Source: Treponema sp.
GTDB lineage: Bacteria; Spirochaetota; Spirochaetia; Treponematales; Treponemataceae
Direction of reading: 5' to 3'
DNA length: 44,175 nt
Assembly: GCA_022640795.1 (NCBI GenBank)
Contig: JALCCK010000018.1
Coordinates: forward strand, 1 to 44,175
Below the pieces are notes generated by a model. The model did not search any database and was not told where the DNA came from. It saw only the letters and a list, made by a program, of their open reading frames with translations. Positions within the stretch are counted from its first letter, which is position 1. Each line of letters begins with the position of its first letter. This document shows, one piece after another, positions 16,411 to 25,171 of this stretch. A program made the position numbers and the translations under genes.

Positions 16411-16427
16411 TGATAGAGGTATAATTT

Positions 16428-17129
16428 ATGACTTATGAATACGAAGGAAAAACCGAAAAAGAAGCTATAGAAACGGCAGCACGGGAACTCGGACTTGAAC
16501 GCGATCAGTTCGATGTAGAAATTCTTGAAACACAGAAAAATACACTGTTTAAAAAAGGTTTTGTACGAATCTGCGTACATACCGTTGATTCTCCGAACCA
16601 TGTAGAACCGGAATTTGAGGGAACTCTTCCTGCGTCCAATAAAAAGCGAGTAGCGGATCCGCTTCCACAGGATGAATTTGAAAATAAACTGGTTGAATTT
16701 GTAACGACGGTTATAAAAAAGATGGGATATGAAGTAAAAGTAGCGGTCATGTTCCGTGAAGAGCATAAAATAGGTATAAAACTTGATTCTTCAAATTCTT
16801 CAATCCTGATCGGCCGAAAAGGAAAAAATCTTGATGCTCTCCAGCTTTTGACAAATGTTTATGCCGGAAGAATAGGAAGGGAAGATATCCGTGTAATTCT
16901 TGATACTGAAAATTACCGTATCCGTCGGGAAGAGGCCCTTGTTCGCCTTGCTTATACGACAGCAGATAAGGTTCATTCTTCTCATACTTCAATACTCCTT
17001 GAACCGATGAATCCTTTTGAACGCCGTCTTATACATACGACATTAAATGACGTACCGGATATTGAAACCAAAAGTGAGGGTGAAGGCTTATATAAACAGG
17101 TACGTATAAGCTATACTGGAATTCGTTAG
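16428..17129 (+). CDS. jag: Jag/KhpB RNA-binding protein
   Basis: A 233-aa protein with three parts: an N-terminal Jag domain (MTYEYEGKTEKEAIETAARE), a KH domain with the GxxG loop in ILIGRKGKNLDALQ (about residues 126-139), and a C-terminal R3H domain (MNPFERRLIHTTLND, about 192-206). KhpB/EloR proteins bind RNA and in Gram-positives influence cell elongation and small-RNA function; the spirochaete role is not established. The position after yidC is conserved widely. Confidence 0.93.
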   Translation: MTYEYEGKTEKEAIETAARELGLERDQFDVEILETQKNTLFKKGFVRICVHTVDSPNHVEPEFEGTLPASNKKRVADPLPQDEFENKLVEFVTTVIKKMGYEVKVAVMFREEHKIGIKLDSSNSSILIGRKGKNLDALQLLTNVYAGRIGREDIRVILDTENYRIRREEALVRLAYTTADKVHSSHTSILLEPMNPFERRLIHTTLNDVPDIETKSEGEGLYKQVRISYTGIR

Positions 17130-17153
17130 AAAAAAAGTAGTACAGGGGAGTTT

Positions 17154-17972
17154 ATGTTGAAGAGGAATCTGCTCTTTATCTGTTTCTTACTGTCGACAGC
17201 TTTTGTTTTCGGACAGAAAAAAGAGCTGTCTGCCGGTTATAATCTTGCCGACATAGTATCCGGTGATATATATACCGAACTGCTTAAAAAGGGTTTTGCA
17301 AGCCATACGCTCGGGAAAGGAGAAACTGAATTAAAACTTGTTCCGACGACACCTATTGCACAGGAACTGCTGTCGGATTCTTCTCAAGATAATTCCTATG
17401 ATGAATATTTTGTAACGGAAAACCTTCATCTCGTAGATAAAACCGTTTTAAAAAATAATAGTAAAAGTTCAGAAGCAGACAAAGACATCTCTATGAATAA
17501 AGTATCCAAAGTGATGCGTTCTATTTCCGGGATGAAAGGAATGATGTACTATTCACATTCCGATAATAAATGGGAAGTTCTCTATACTGATGCCTATACT
17601 ATCGGAAACGCCGACAGTATTGATCCTGTGGCGGACAAAAAGGATGGCTCTGCAGACGGAAAAATAATATATACCTATATGAAGGATCATTCTTTTTCTG
17701 GCTGCCGCTATAAACTCAATTATATACAAAAATTAAATGAACTTGGTGTAAAATTTGAGAATATAGATAATTTAAAAAAAGCCTTTATTACAGTAGCGAC
17801 ACCTGGAAATATGCATAATTTTATGGTTATAATTGACTGTGGAAGCAGCTACCTGGTGTATGCGGCTATACAGGTAAAGGGCCCGAAATTTTCAATTCTG
17901 GAAAAGAAATTGAATAATTCGCTCGGGTCGAGAATCGATGCATTATACAACTGGTTTCTGTACCAGTTTTGA
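17154..17972 (+). CDS. secreted protein of unknown function
   Basis: A 272-aa protein with a clear signal peptide (basic MLKRN, hydrophobic core to about residue 18, then AFVFGQ). The mature part has no motif I recognise; it contains MKGMMYYSHSDNKWEVLYTD and a hydrophobic end LVYAAIQVKGPKF. It looks like a periplasmic or outer-membrane-associated spirochaete protein, possibly of a named DUF that I cannot confirm. GGGGAG (17144-17149) precedes the ATG. It lies 24 bases after jag and 20 bases before the immunophilin gene, so the three are probably co-transcribed. Confidence 0.75.
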   Translation: MLKRNLLFICFLLSTAFVFGQKKELSAGYNLADIVSGDIYTELLKKGFASHTLGKGETELKLVPTTPIAQELLSDSSQDNSYDEYFVTENLHLVDKTVLKNNSKSSEADKDISMNKVSKVMRSISGMKGMMYYSHSDNKWEVLYTDAYTIGNADSIDPVADKKDGSADGKIIYTYMKDHSFSGCRYKLNYIQKLNELGVKFENIDNLKKAFITVATPGNMHNFMVIIDCGSSYLVYAAIQVKGPKFSILEKKLNNSLGSRIDALYNWFLYQF

Positions 17973-17992
17973 TATAAGAGGCTTGATAAGCT

Positions 17993-19027
17993 ATGAAACG
18001 TAAAAGATTAGTTACAATAGTAATTTTATGTCTTGCAGTTCTTTCTTTTGGGTTCTGTAAGCCAGTGGAGAAAAAAATGAAAGCACTTGAAGGGAAAGAA
18101 GGTCTTTTTGCTGTTATGGAAACATCAGAAGGAACCATCGTTTTGGAGTTGTATTATAAACTGACTCCGCTGACAGTAACCAATTTTGTAGGTCTTGCAG
18201 AAGGAACTCTTGATGCGGCGAACGGGAAACCGTTTTATGACGGTCTGACGTTTCATCGGGTTATTAAAGATTTTATGATTCAGGGAGGAGATCCTCTTGG
18301 AACAGGGACGGGCGGTCCCGGATATAAATTTCCTGATGAATTTGTTGATTCTCTCAAATTCGATAGTCCGGGAGTTCTTGCTATGGCCAATGCCGGCCCG
18401 GGAACTAACGGAAGTCAGTTTTTTATAACACATAAAGAAACGCCGTGGCTAAATGGACATCATACTATTTTTGGACATGTAGTAGAAGGTCAGGATGTCG
18501 TAAATGCCGTCAAGCAGGGTGATAAAATCGTACGGCTGACTATTGTCCGGCAGGGAAAAGATGCTGAAGCGTTTACTGCAACACAGGACTCCTTTAACAA
18601 ACGTTTGGTAGAAGCTGCAGCAAAGGAAAAAAATAAAAAGGCAGCACTGCATGAAGCTGAAATAAAGCAGATTGAACAGAAATTTCCCGGATATGAAAAA
18701 AATACCGATGGTATTTATTATAAAACGACAGCAGAAGGCCATGGTGAGAAAATAGGTAAAAACCGCAACGTCGCTGTTGAATATAAAGGTTATCTGACAG
18801 ATGGAACGGTATTTGACCAGTCGAAAGGCAGAGGTCCCCTTGAATTTTCGACGAATGCCGGACGGATGATTCCCGGTTTCGATATAATGGTTCAGGATAT
18901 GAAATTAGGTGAGAAACGTACGATTGTTATTCCTCCCGAACTTGCCTACGGAGAAAGGGGCTATCCGGGGGTAATACCGGCGAATGCCTATATAGCATTT
19001 GATATCGAACTGGTCAGGGTCAAATAA
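17993..19027 (+). CDS. cyclophilin-FKBP dual immunophilin (peptidyl-prolyl isomerase)
   Basis: A 344-aa fusion of two unrelated prolyl isomerases. Residues about 35-190 are a cyclophilin with the catalytic arginine in TFHRVIKDFMIQGGDPLGTG, then GTNGSQFFITHKETPWLNG. A charged linker (about 195-225) leads to an FKBP domain (about 245-344) with VEYKGYLTDGTVFDQS and GFDIMVQDMKLGEKRT. Dual-family immunophilins with this order (CFBP) are known from Treponema. The N-terminus has a signal peptide ending FGFC-K; this could be a relaxed spirochaete lipobox, though phenylalanine before the cysteine is unusual. It probably folds proteins in the periplasm. AAGAGG precedes the ATG. Confidence 0.92.
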   Translation: MKRKRLVTIVILCLAVLSFGFCKPVEKKMKALEGKEGLFAVMETSEGTIVLELYYKLTPLTVTNFVGLAEGTLDAANGKPFYDGLTFHRVIKDFMIQGGDPLGTGTGGPGYKFPDEFVDSLKFDSPGVLAMANAGPGTNGSQFFITHKETPWLNGHHTIFGHVVEGQDVVNAVKQGDKIVRLTIVRQGKDAEAFTATQDSFNKRLVEAAAKEKNKKAALHEAEIKQIEQKFPGYEKNTDGIYYKTTAEGHGEKIGKNRNVAVEYKGYLTDGTVFDQSKGRGPLEFSTNAGRMIPGFDIMVQDMKLGEKRTIVIPPELAYGERGYPGVIPANAYIAFDIELVRVK

Positions 19028-19028
19028 A

Positions 19029-19508
19029 ATGGTAAAAAAGGACGGAGTAAAAACACGGCTGGAATTTTATGCCGCTTTTGAGAAAAGGACAAACGATAAA
19101 ATAATCTCGATTGAAATGGCAGGACTTAAGGCAAATCCTGAAGTTTTAGGATATCTGGAGATTGAAGGTGTTCCCGATCCGTCCTGTGTTTGGGGATTAC
19201 TTATTTTTTGTGAGAACGGTTTATACTTTGATATACTCCCGAGTGATAATATAATTTTACTTATTATGCAGCGTTCTTCAGGGAAAAAAGATAAAAAAGA
19301 AAAAGTTATTGAGCTGCATAAACTTTCCGGTCTTGATTTTAAAATTCCGGACCGCAGATGGTATGATTTTATGAGTTCCAGAAAATATCTTGTCGACATG
19401 AAGTTTTTTGATACAGACGGTAAAGAACAGATTTGTGCCTTCCAGCTTCAGAAAAAAGCTGAAAAAGTTGCCGATAAATTTCTAAAATATTCTCATAAAG
19501 AAAAATAA
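19029..19508 (+). CDS. hypothetical protein
   Basis: A 159-aa soluble protein starting at ATG 19029, one base after the immunophilin stop, so translation is likely coupled. I do not recognise it. It has a beta-rich middle (VWGLLIFCENGLYFDILPSD) and a lysine-rich end; the overall pattern could fit a small PH-like or beta-sandwich domain, but this is only an impression. It has no signal peptide and no membrane segment. It converges with the Wzz-like gene after 19 bases. Confidence 0.7.
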   Translation: MVKKDGVKTRLEFYAAFEKRTNDKIISIEMAGLKANPEVLGYLEIEGVPDPSCVWGLLIFCENGLYFDILPSDNIILLIMQRSSGKKDKKEKVIELHKLSGLDFKIPDRRWYDFMSSRKYLVDMKFFDTDGKEQICAFQLQKKAEKVADKFLKYSHKEK

Positions 19509-19527
19509 ATTTTAGCAGTACATGCGT

Positions 19528-20556
19528 TTATTTTTTTGTTTTTAATTTTGCCATTGCTTCCGGATCCTTTTTTACGGTGTTCCATGCATTACGCAGAAAA
19601 GCAAGAAAAACCGCAATAAAAAAAGCTGCAAATGTTACTATTATGCAAAGTTTTCCTCTGCTTGGCTGTGATTTCATATCCGGAATTTCCGGGCGCTCAA
19701 GAATCTGGAAAATTGGTGTCTGGCTGGACATCTCTACTTTTAAAAGTTCATATTGCGTTTTAAGAGACGTGAAGACCTGTTTTTGTGCTGCAAGTTCCAT
19801 TTCTATTTTTGTTGTTTCCGTTGTTATTGTAGGTATTGACCATGCAGAATGTCCTCCTGCTACGGAAGAAGCGAGATCCTGTGTCTGCTTCTGGAGTTTC
19901 AGAATTTCTTTATATGTTGCTTCTATATTTTTCTCAAGATTTTCTTTTTTTATTTTATTTTGATCGAGACCAAGTTTGTTAAACATGTTTTCCATATAGT
20001 CAACAGAAAAGTTAACAACTTTCTGTGCAAAATCGGGATCTATATCGGTAAAAGAAAGCGTAAAAACACCGGAATCCTCATCATAATCTGCCGCTATTTT
20101 TTTTTCAAGTATTTTTCTGCTTGTTGCACGGGGGGATCTTTCTATTTTCCATTTTTTTATAAGGTCGAATTTATCGACAACGGAATCAAGGAAGGAATTC
20201 GATCCTGCAAGATATACCGCAAGGGAACTGTAGGAAGAACCCCCGACATTGACACCTGCCATACTGGCAAGGCTTCCGAGGCCAGACGACGAAAGGACGG
20301 AAGACAACCCGCTCTGTGAAGACGTCGTATCGTTTATAAGCATACTTACTGACGGTGTGTATTTATTCGGCAACGGTGATTTATCTGCCGGAAGTTTCAG
20401 GGAGAGTATACTGAAAAAAAGTATTCCGACGGCAGCGGTAACAGTAATACCGATAATCATTTTTTTATATTTAAGTAGAACGGCAAACAGATCTATGAGG
20501 CTTATTTCATCATCGGCCGGTGTAGCAGAGCCATCCGGTAATTCGTTATCAGACAT
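19528..20556 (-). CDS. Wzz-type chain-length determinant protein
   Basis: A 342-aa protein with Wzz/polysaccharide co-polymerase layout: a cytoplasmic start with DEISLIDLFAVLLKYKK, membrane segment about 33-54, a periplasmic coiled-coil-rich domain (IKKENLEKNIEATYKEILKL near 215) and a second membrane segment about 305-325 preceded by a proline/glycine motif (RPEIPDMKSQPSRGK). Such proteins set the length of exported polysaccharides. No glycosyltransferase, flippase or polymerase gene is nearby, so this is an orphan copy. AGGAAC precedes the ATG at 20556. Confidence 0.85.
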   Translation of the reverse strand: MSDNELPDGSATPADDEISLIDLFAVLLKYKKMIIGITVTAAVGILFFSILSLKLPADKSPLPNKYTPSVSMLINDTTSSQSGLSSVLSSSGLGSLASMAGVNVGGSSYSSLAVYLAGSNSFLDSVVDKFDLIKKWKIERSPRATSRKILEKKIAADYDEDSGVFTLSFTDIDPDFAQKVVNFSVDYMENMFNKLGLDQNKIKKENLEKNIEATYKEILKLQKQTQDLASSVAGGHSAWSIPTITTETTKIEMELAAQKQVFTSLKTQYELLKVEMSSQTPIFQILERPEIPDMKSQPSRGKLCIIVTFAAFFIAVFLAFLRNAWNTVKKDPEAMAKLKTKK

Positions 20557-20636
20557 TCTTGTTCCTAATATGAAGATTTAGTGAAATTATTCTAGCGGAA
20601 AAAAAGAACTCTGTCTATAAAGACGTTAAATCCTAA

Positions 20637-20680
20637 AATAAGACACCCCGTCATTTATAATAATGGCAGGGTGTCTTATT
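20637..20680 (-). terminator. intrinsic terminator of the dikinase gene
   Basis: AATAAGACACCC (20637-20648) and GGGTGTCTTATT (20669-20680) are perfect reverse complements, and inner bases 20650-20655 pair with 20662-20667. The minus-strand transcript leaves the hairpin as TTATTTTAGG. It lies about 45 bases after the dikinase stop. A small CCGGATTTAATCCGG hairpin lies between. Confidence 0.85.
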
Positions 20681-20725
20681 CTGTATCAGGATCTTTCATC
20701 CGGATTTAATCCGGCTGAAAATTTT

Positions 20726-23428
20726 TTACTTATTTCTGACAACTGCCTGTGCTGCCGCAAGGCGTGCGATCGGCACGCGGAACGGTGAGCAGGAAACATA
20801 GTTCAGTCCTACGCGATAGCAGAAGTCGATCGTTTCCGGATCGCCACCGTGTTCCCCGCAGATACCGCAGTGGAAGTCTGATTTGACCGAGCGTGCTTTC
20901 TGAACGGCGAATTTGACCAGCTGGCCGACGCCTTCTTCATCGAGTGTTTTGAACGGATCATCGTCGAGAATGTTCCGGCTGTAGTAGGAACCGAGGAATT
21001 TACCGGCATCGTCGCGGCTGAAGCCGAACGTCATCTGGGTAAGGTCGTTCGTACCGAAGCTGTAGAAGTCTGCAAACTGTACAACCTGATCCGATGTCAG
21101 CGCTGCACGCGGAACTTCTATCATCGTACCGATTTCGATGTCGAGTTTCTTGCCCTGTTCTTTTTCGACTCTGGCAATAACTGCTTCACATTCAGCACGG
21201 ATTGTTTGAAGCTCTTTTGCACTTCCGACGATCGGGATCATGATCTTCGGATCACATTTAACACCACGGTTCATGCAGTCGATGGTTGCAAGCGCGACGG
21301 CTTCCGTCTGCATCTCGTAAATTTCAGGATATGTAATTGCAAGGCGGCATCCACGATGACCGAGCATCGGGTTGAATTCCTTGAGTGCATTGAATTTTGC
21401 TGTCAGTGCATCGAGATCGACCTTTGTTCCTTCTTCAGCAAGAATCTTCTGTACAACCTTTGTTCCGGCTTCGTCGTGCGGAATGAATTCGTGCAGCGGC
21501 GGGTCAAGGAATCGGATAATAACCGGATTTCCCTTCATGGCATCGAGAATACCGATAAAGTCTTTCTGCTGCAGCGGAAGAATCTTTTCAAGTGCTTTTT
21601 TGCGCATATCGGTCGTATCGGAACCGATCATTGCCTGGAAATACGGAAGTTTTGAGGGATCAAAGAACATGTGCTCCGTGCGGCAGAGTCCGATGCCTTC
21701 GGCACCGAATTTGAATGCGTTTTCAGCATCAACCGGCTGATCGCCGTTGGCGCGTACACCGAATCCTTTGATTGTATGTCCGTCTATTTTACGTACTGAG
21801 TTCTTGCGGATTTCATCTGCCCATCCCATAAACGTATCGAGATCGCCGGCAATTGCCGCTTCTTTCAGCGGAATTTTTCCTTCGTAGACACAACCGGTTG
21901 TTCCGTCGATGGTCAGCCAGTCGCCTTCTTTGAAGCGCTTGTCACCGATAGAGATTCCGCCGTTTGCAAATTTTATTGCAGAAACGCCGGAAACACACGG
22001 CTTACCCATACCGCGGGCTACAACCGCTGCGTGAGAGGTACGTCCACCTGTTGCCGTCAGAATACCCTGTGCGGCTGCCATTCCCGCTATATCATCGGGG
22101 GACGTTTCTTTCCGGACGAGCAGAACTTTCTTTCCGTCTTTTGCCTGTTTTTCGGCATCTTCTGCGGTAAATACGATCTGACCGCATCCCGCTCCCGGAG
22201 AAGCGTTAAGGCCGTCTGCAATAGCTCCTGCAGCGTCGGCTGCTTTTTTGTCGATCTGCGGATGGAGCAGCTGATCAAGTTGTCCGCCGTCTACACGCAT
22301 GATTGCCTGTTCTTTTGTAATGAGACCTTCACCGACCATGTCTACAGCCATTTTGACAGCTGCAGCTCCGGTCCGTTTACCGTTGCGGCACTGCAGGAAA
22401 TACAGTTTACCCTGCTGAATCGTGAATTCGAGATCCTGCATGTCATGGTAGTGCTTTTCAAGTTTACCGCGGATTTCATACAGTTCATCGTATACTTTCG
22501 GATTGTTCTTTTTGAGTTCGTCGATTTCCTGCGGAGTACGAATACCTGCAACAACATCTTCACCCTGTGCATTCATCAGATATTCACCGAAGAATTTGTT
22601 TTCACCGGTTGAGGGTGAGCGGCTGAAGGCAACACCGGTACCGGAATCATTTCCCATGTTACCGAATACCATAGCCATAACGGTTACGGCAGTTCCTTTC
22701 AGGTGTTTGATATTGTTCAGTTCACGATATTTGATGGCGCGCGGATTGTTCCACGAACCGAAGACCGCATCGATTGCGTGCCACATCTGTTCGACCGGAT
22801 CCTGCGGAAAATCGTTTCCGGTTTCTTTTTTGTAGAGCGCCTTATATTTTTTTACCAGTTCTTCAAGATCTTCTGTTTCAAGTTCTGTATCGAGTTTGAT
22901 TTCTTTACCGACTTTTTTACTCTTGGCATCTTTTACTTCAGAAATAGCTTCTTCAAATTTTGCGTGAGGAACACCCATTGCAACATCGCCGAACATCTGA
23001 ATAAAACGGCGGTATGCATCCCATGCAAATCTCGGATTATTTGTCTTTTTTGCCAGTCCGAGAACTGATTTGTCGTTGAGACCAAGGTTAAGGATTGTAT
23101 CCATCATACCGGGCATGGAAACTGCTGCACCGGAACGGACAGAAACAAGCAGAGGATCTCCTTCTGCACCGAGTTTTTTTCCGAATGTTTTTTCAAGATG
23201 TTCAAGATTTTTAGCGACTTCTTCACGAAGTCCTTCCGGATATTGTTCGTTGTTGTCGTAGAATGCCTTACAAACATCGGTTGAAATAGTGAATCCAGGC
23301 GGTACTGGTACACCGATGTTTGTCATTTCAGCAAGGTTGGCACCCTTGCCGCCGAGTTCGGCACGCATGTCAGCGTTACCTTCTGCTTTTCCGTTACCGA
23401 AAAAGTAAACAAATTTAATCTTTGCCAT
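20726..23428 (-). CDS. ppdK: pyruvate, phosphate dikinase
   Basis: A 900-aa enzyme of usual length. The N-terminal ATP-grasp part begins VYFFGNGKAEGNADMRAELG and GGKGANLAEM; the central swivelling domain has the phospho-histidine in GGRTSHAAVVARGMGKPC (His near residue 464); the C-terminal TIM barrel has the catalytic cysteine region CGICGEHGGDP (about 856). It interconverts pyruvate, ATP and phosphate with phosphoenolpyruvate, AMP and pyrophosphate, and in fermentative spirochaetes is likely a pyrophosphate-linked glycolytic step. GGAG lies eight bases before the ATG. Its own terminator follows, so it is monocistronic. Confidence 0.97.
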   Translation of the reverse strand: MAKIKFVYFFGNGKAEGNADMRAELGGKGANLAEMTNIGVPVPPGFTISTDVCKAFYDNNEQYPEGLREEVAKNLEHLEKTFGKKLGAEGDPLLVSVRSGAAVSMPGMMDTILNLGLNDKSVLGLAKKTNNPRFAWDAYRRFIQMFGDVAMGVPHAKFEEAISEVKDAKSKKVGKEIKLDTELETEDLEELVKKYKALYKKETGNDFPQDPVEQMWHAIDAVFGSWNNPRAIKYRELNNIKHLKGTAVTVMAMVFGNMGNDSGTGVAFSRSPSTGENKFFGEYLMNAQGEDVVAGIRTPQEIDELKKNNPKVYDELYEIRGKLEKHYHDMQDLEFTIQQGKLYFLQCRNGKRTGAAAVKMAVDMVGEGLITKEQAIMRVDGGQLDQLLHPQIDKKAADAAGAIADGLNASPGAGCGQIVFTAEDAEKQAKDGKKVLLVRKETSPDDIAGMAAAQGILTATGGRTSHAAVVARGMGKPCVSGVSAIKFANGGISIGDKRFKEGDWLTIDGTTGCVYEGKIPLKEAAIAGDLDTFMGWADEIRKNSVRKIDGHTIKGFGVRANGDQPVDAENAFKFGAEGIGLCRTEHMFFDPSKLPYFQAMIGSDTTDMRKKALEKILPLQQKDFIGILDAMKGNPVIIRFLDPPLHEFIPHDEAGTKVVQKILAEEGTKVDLDALTAKFNALKEFNPMLGHRGCRLAITYPEIYEMQTEAVALATIDCMNRGVKCDPKIMIPIVGSAKELQTIRAECEAVIARVEKEQGKKLDIEIGTMIEVPRAALTSDQVVQFADFYSFGTNDLTQMTFGFSRDDAGKFLGSYYSRNILDDDPFKTLDEEGVGQLVKFAVQKARSVKSDFHCGICGEHGGDPETIDFCYRVGLNYVSCSPFRVPIARLAAAQAVVRNK

Positions 23429-23513
23429 TGATTTAACTCCGTAAAATTACGTTAAAAATAGGATATAAAATGATACATTGAAAAGACTTCGCTGTCAATG
23501 ACCTTCATTTTTT

Positions 23514-23594
23514 GCCGGTAGCCGTCTTGAAGCGTTCAGATATACGTACACTTACAGGCCTGAATTTTTATTATTGACAACAGCCGGTAGCCGT
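23514..23594 (+). repeat. direct repeat flanking the sugar-operon promoter
   Basis: GCCGGTAGCCGT occurs at 23514-23525 and again at 23583-23594, 69 bases apart. The second copy lies in the spacer of the promoter. They could be sites for an activator or for the operon regulator. Confidence 0.5.
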
Positions 23595-23605
23595 TGTACT
23601 ATAAT
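23574..23605 (+). promoter_or_regulatory. sugar-operon promoter
   Basis: Perfect TTGACA (23574-23579) and perfect TATAAT (23600-23605), but with a 20-base spacer, longer than optimal. TACTAT at 23597-23602 would give a 17-base spacer. A suboptimal spacer would fit a regulated promoter. Confidence 0.65.
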
Positions 23606-23606
23606 A

Positions 23607-23620
23607 CGTGCTCGAGCACG
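23607..23620. promoter_or_regulatory. probable LacI-family operator
   Basis: CGTGCTCGAGCACG is a perfect 14-bp palindrome with a central CG, typical of LacI/GalR-family operators. It starts one base after the -10 element and covers the expected transcription start, a repressing position. The operon ends with a LacI-family gene, the likely ligand. Confidence 0.7.
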
Positions 23621-23634
23621 GAATAGGAGTTGTC

Positions 23635-25161
23635 ATGGATTATCTGATGGGAATAGATATTGGGACATCGGGAACGAAAACCGTCCTGTTCAGAACGGAC
23701 GGAAGCGTTGTGAGTTCGAAAACGGCGGAATATCCGTTATATCAGCCGCACAACGGCTGGGCGGAACAGGACCCTGACGATTGGTGGCAGGCTGTGTGCA
23801 GTTCGGTACGGGGAGTCATAGAAAACTCGGGAATAGCTGCAAAGGAAATAAAAGGCATAGGTTTTTCCGGACAGATGCACGGACTTGTCATGCTGGACCG
23901 GAACGGCGCCGTTCTGAGAAAATCAATTATCTGGTGCGATCAGCGTACGGCAAAAGAGTGCCGGGAGATAACGGAAAAAGTCGGTGCGAAGCGCCTTATT
24001 GAAATAACAGCCAATCCGGCACTTACCGGCTTTACGGCTTCGAAGATTCTGTGGGTCAGAAACAACGAACCGGAGATTTATGAAAACTGTGCTCATATAC
24101 TGCTGCCGAAAGATTATATCCGCTATAAACTTACCGGCGATTTTGCAACGGAGGTGAGCGATGCCGGCGGCATGCAGCTGCTCGACGTTCCGCACCGCTG
24201 CTGGTCCGATGAAGTTCTTGATAAACTTTCCATAGATAAAGATCTGCTTGCAAAGGTGTACGAATCGCCGGAAGTAACGGGAGTCGTTACGAAAGAAGCG
24301 GCCGCTCTTACCGGACTTGCAGCGGGAACGGCGGTTGTCGGCGGGGCCGGTGATAACGCTGCAGCTGCGGTCGGTACCGGTACGGTGGAAGACGGGAAGG
24401 CTTTTACGACGATAGGAACGAGCGGCGTCGTCTTTGCGCATACCGACAAACTGAGCATTGATCCGAAAGGGCGGGTTCACACGTTCTGCTGTGCCGTTCC
24501 GGGAGCGTGGCACGTCATGGGCGTTACCCAGGCTGCAGGTCTTTCTCTTAAATGGTTCAGGGATAATTTCTGTCACGAAGAGATGGAGACCGCACAGGGA
24601 ATGGATGTTGATCCGTATTACCTGATGGATAAGGAGGCGGCAAAAATACCGGTCGGCAGCGACCGGCTCTTATACCTCCCGTATCTGATGGGAGAACGGA
24701 CGCCGCATCTTGATCCGGACTGCCGCGGCGTCTTTTTCGGACTTTCCGCCATGCACACGAAGCAGCATCTGCTCCGTGCCGTTATGGAAGGCGTGACGTT
24801 CAGTCAGCGCGACAGTGTTGAAGTTCTTCGCGAAATGGGCGTTCATATAGACACAATGCTTGCTTCAGGCGGCGGCGGATCAAGTCCGCTCTGGCGGCAG
24901 ATGCTTTCCGACGTATTCGGCTGTCCGGTAAAGACTGTCGTTTCAAAGGAAGGCCCTGCGCTCGGAGCGGCGATCCTTGCAGGAGTCGGAACGGGAATAT
25001 ACAGGAGTGTACAGGATGGCTGCCGGCAGGTTATAAAGACGAATCCACCTCAGAATCCGCAGCCGGAAAACGTTGCACGCTATGAACAGTATTATAAAAT
25101 TTATAGAAAAATTTATCCGGCGCTCAAAGATGTCTATAAAGATCTCGCCGGTTTAAAATAA
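23635..25161 (+). CDS. xylB: FGGY-family sugar kinase, xylulokinase-like
   Basis: A 508-aa FGGY kinase with the ATP motif MGIDIGTSGTKTVLF at the start, the xylulokinase-type substrate motif SGQMHGLVMLD (about 76-86), IWCDQRT (about 100-106), and C-terminal VMEGVTFSQRD and ASGGGGSSPLWRQM (about 385-430). It phosphorylates a ketopentose, probably D-xylulose or a related sugar. TAGGAG (23624-23629) precedes the ATG; an in-frame TTG at 23608 lies within the operator and is rejected. No XylA-type isomerase is present; a FucI-family isomerase is encoded two genes on, so the sugar may not be D-xylose. Confidence 0.88.
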   Translation: MDYLMGIDIGTSGTKTVLFRTDGSVVSSKTAEYPLYQPHNGWAEQDPDDWWQAVCSSVRGVIENSGIAAKEIKGIGFSGQMHGLVMLDRNGAVLRKSIIWCDQRTAKECREITEKVGAKRLIEITANPALTGFTASKILWVRNNEPEIYENCAHILLPKDYIRYKLTGDFATEVSDAGGMQLLDVPHRCWSDEVLDKLSIDKDLLAKVYESPEVTGVVTKEAAALTGLAAGTAVVGGAGDNAAAAVGTGTVEDGKAFTTIGTSGVVFAHTDKLSIDPKGRVHTFCCAVPGAWHVMGVTQAAGLSLKWFRDNFCHEEMETAQGMDVDPYYLMDKEAAKIPVGSDRLLYLPYLMGERTPHLDPDCRGVFFGLSAMHTKQHLLRAVMEGVTFSQRDSVEVLREMGVHIDTMLASGGGGSSPLWRQMLSDVFGCPVKTVVSKEGPALGAAILAGVGTGIYRSVQDGCRQVIKTNPPQNPQPENVARYEQYYKIYRKIYPALKDVYKDLAGLK

Positions 25162-25171
25162 GGGGAAGAAT

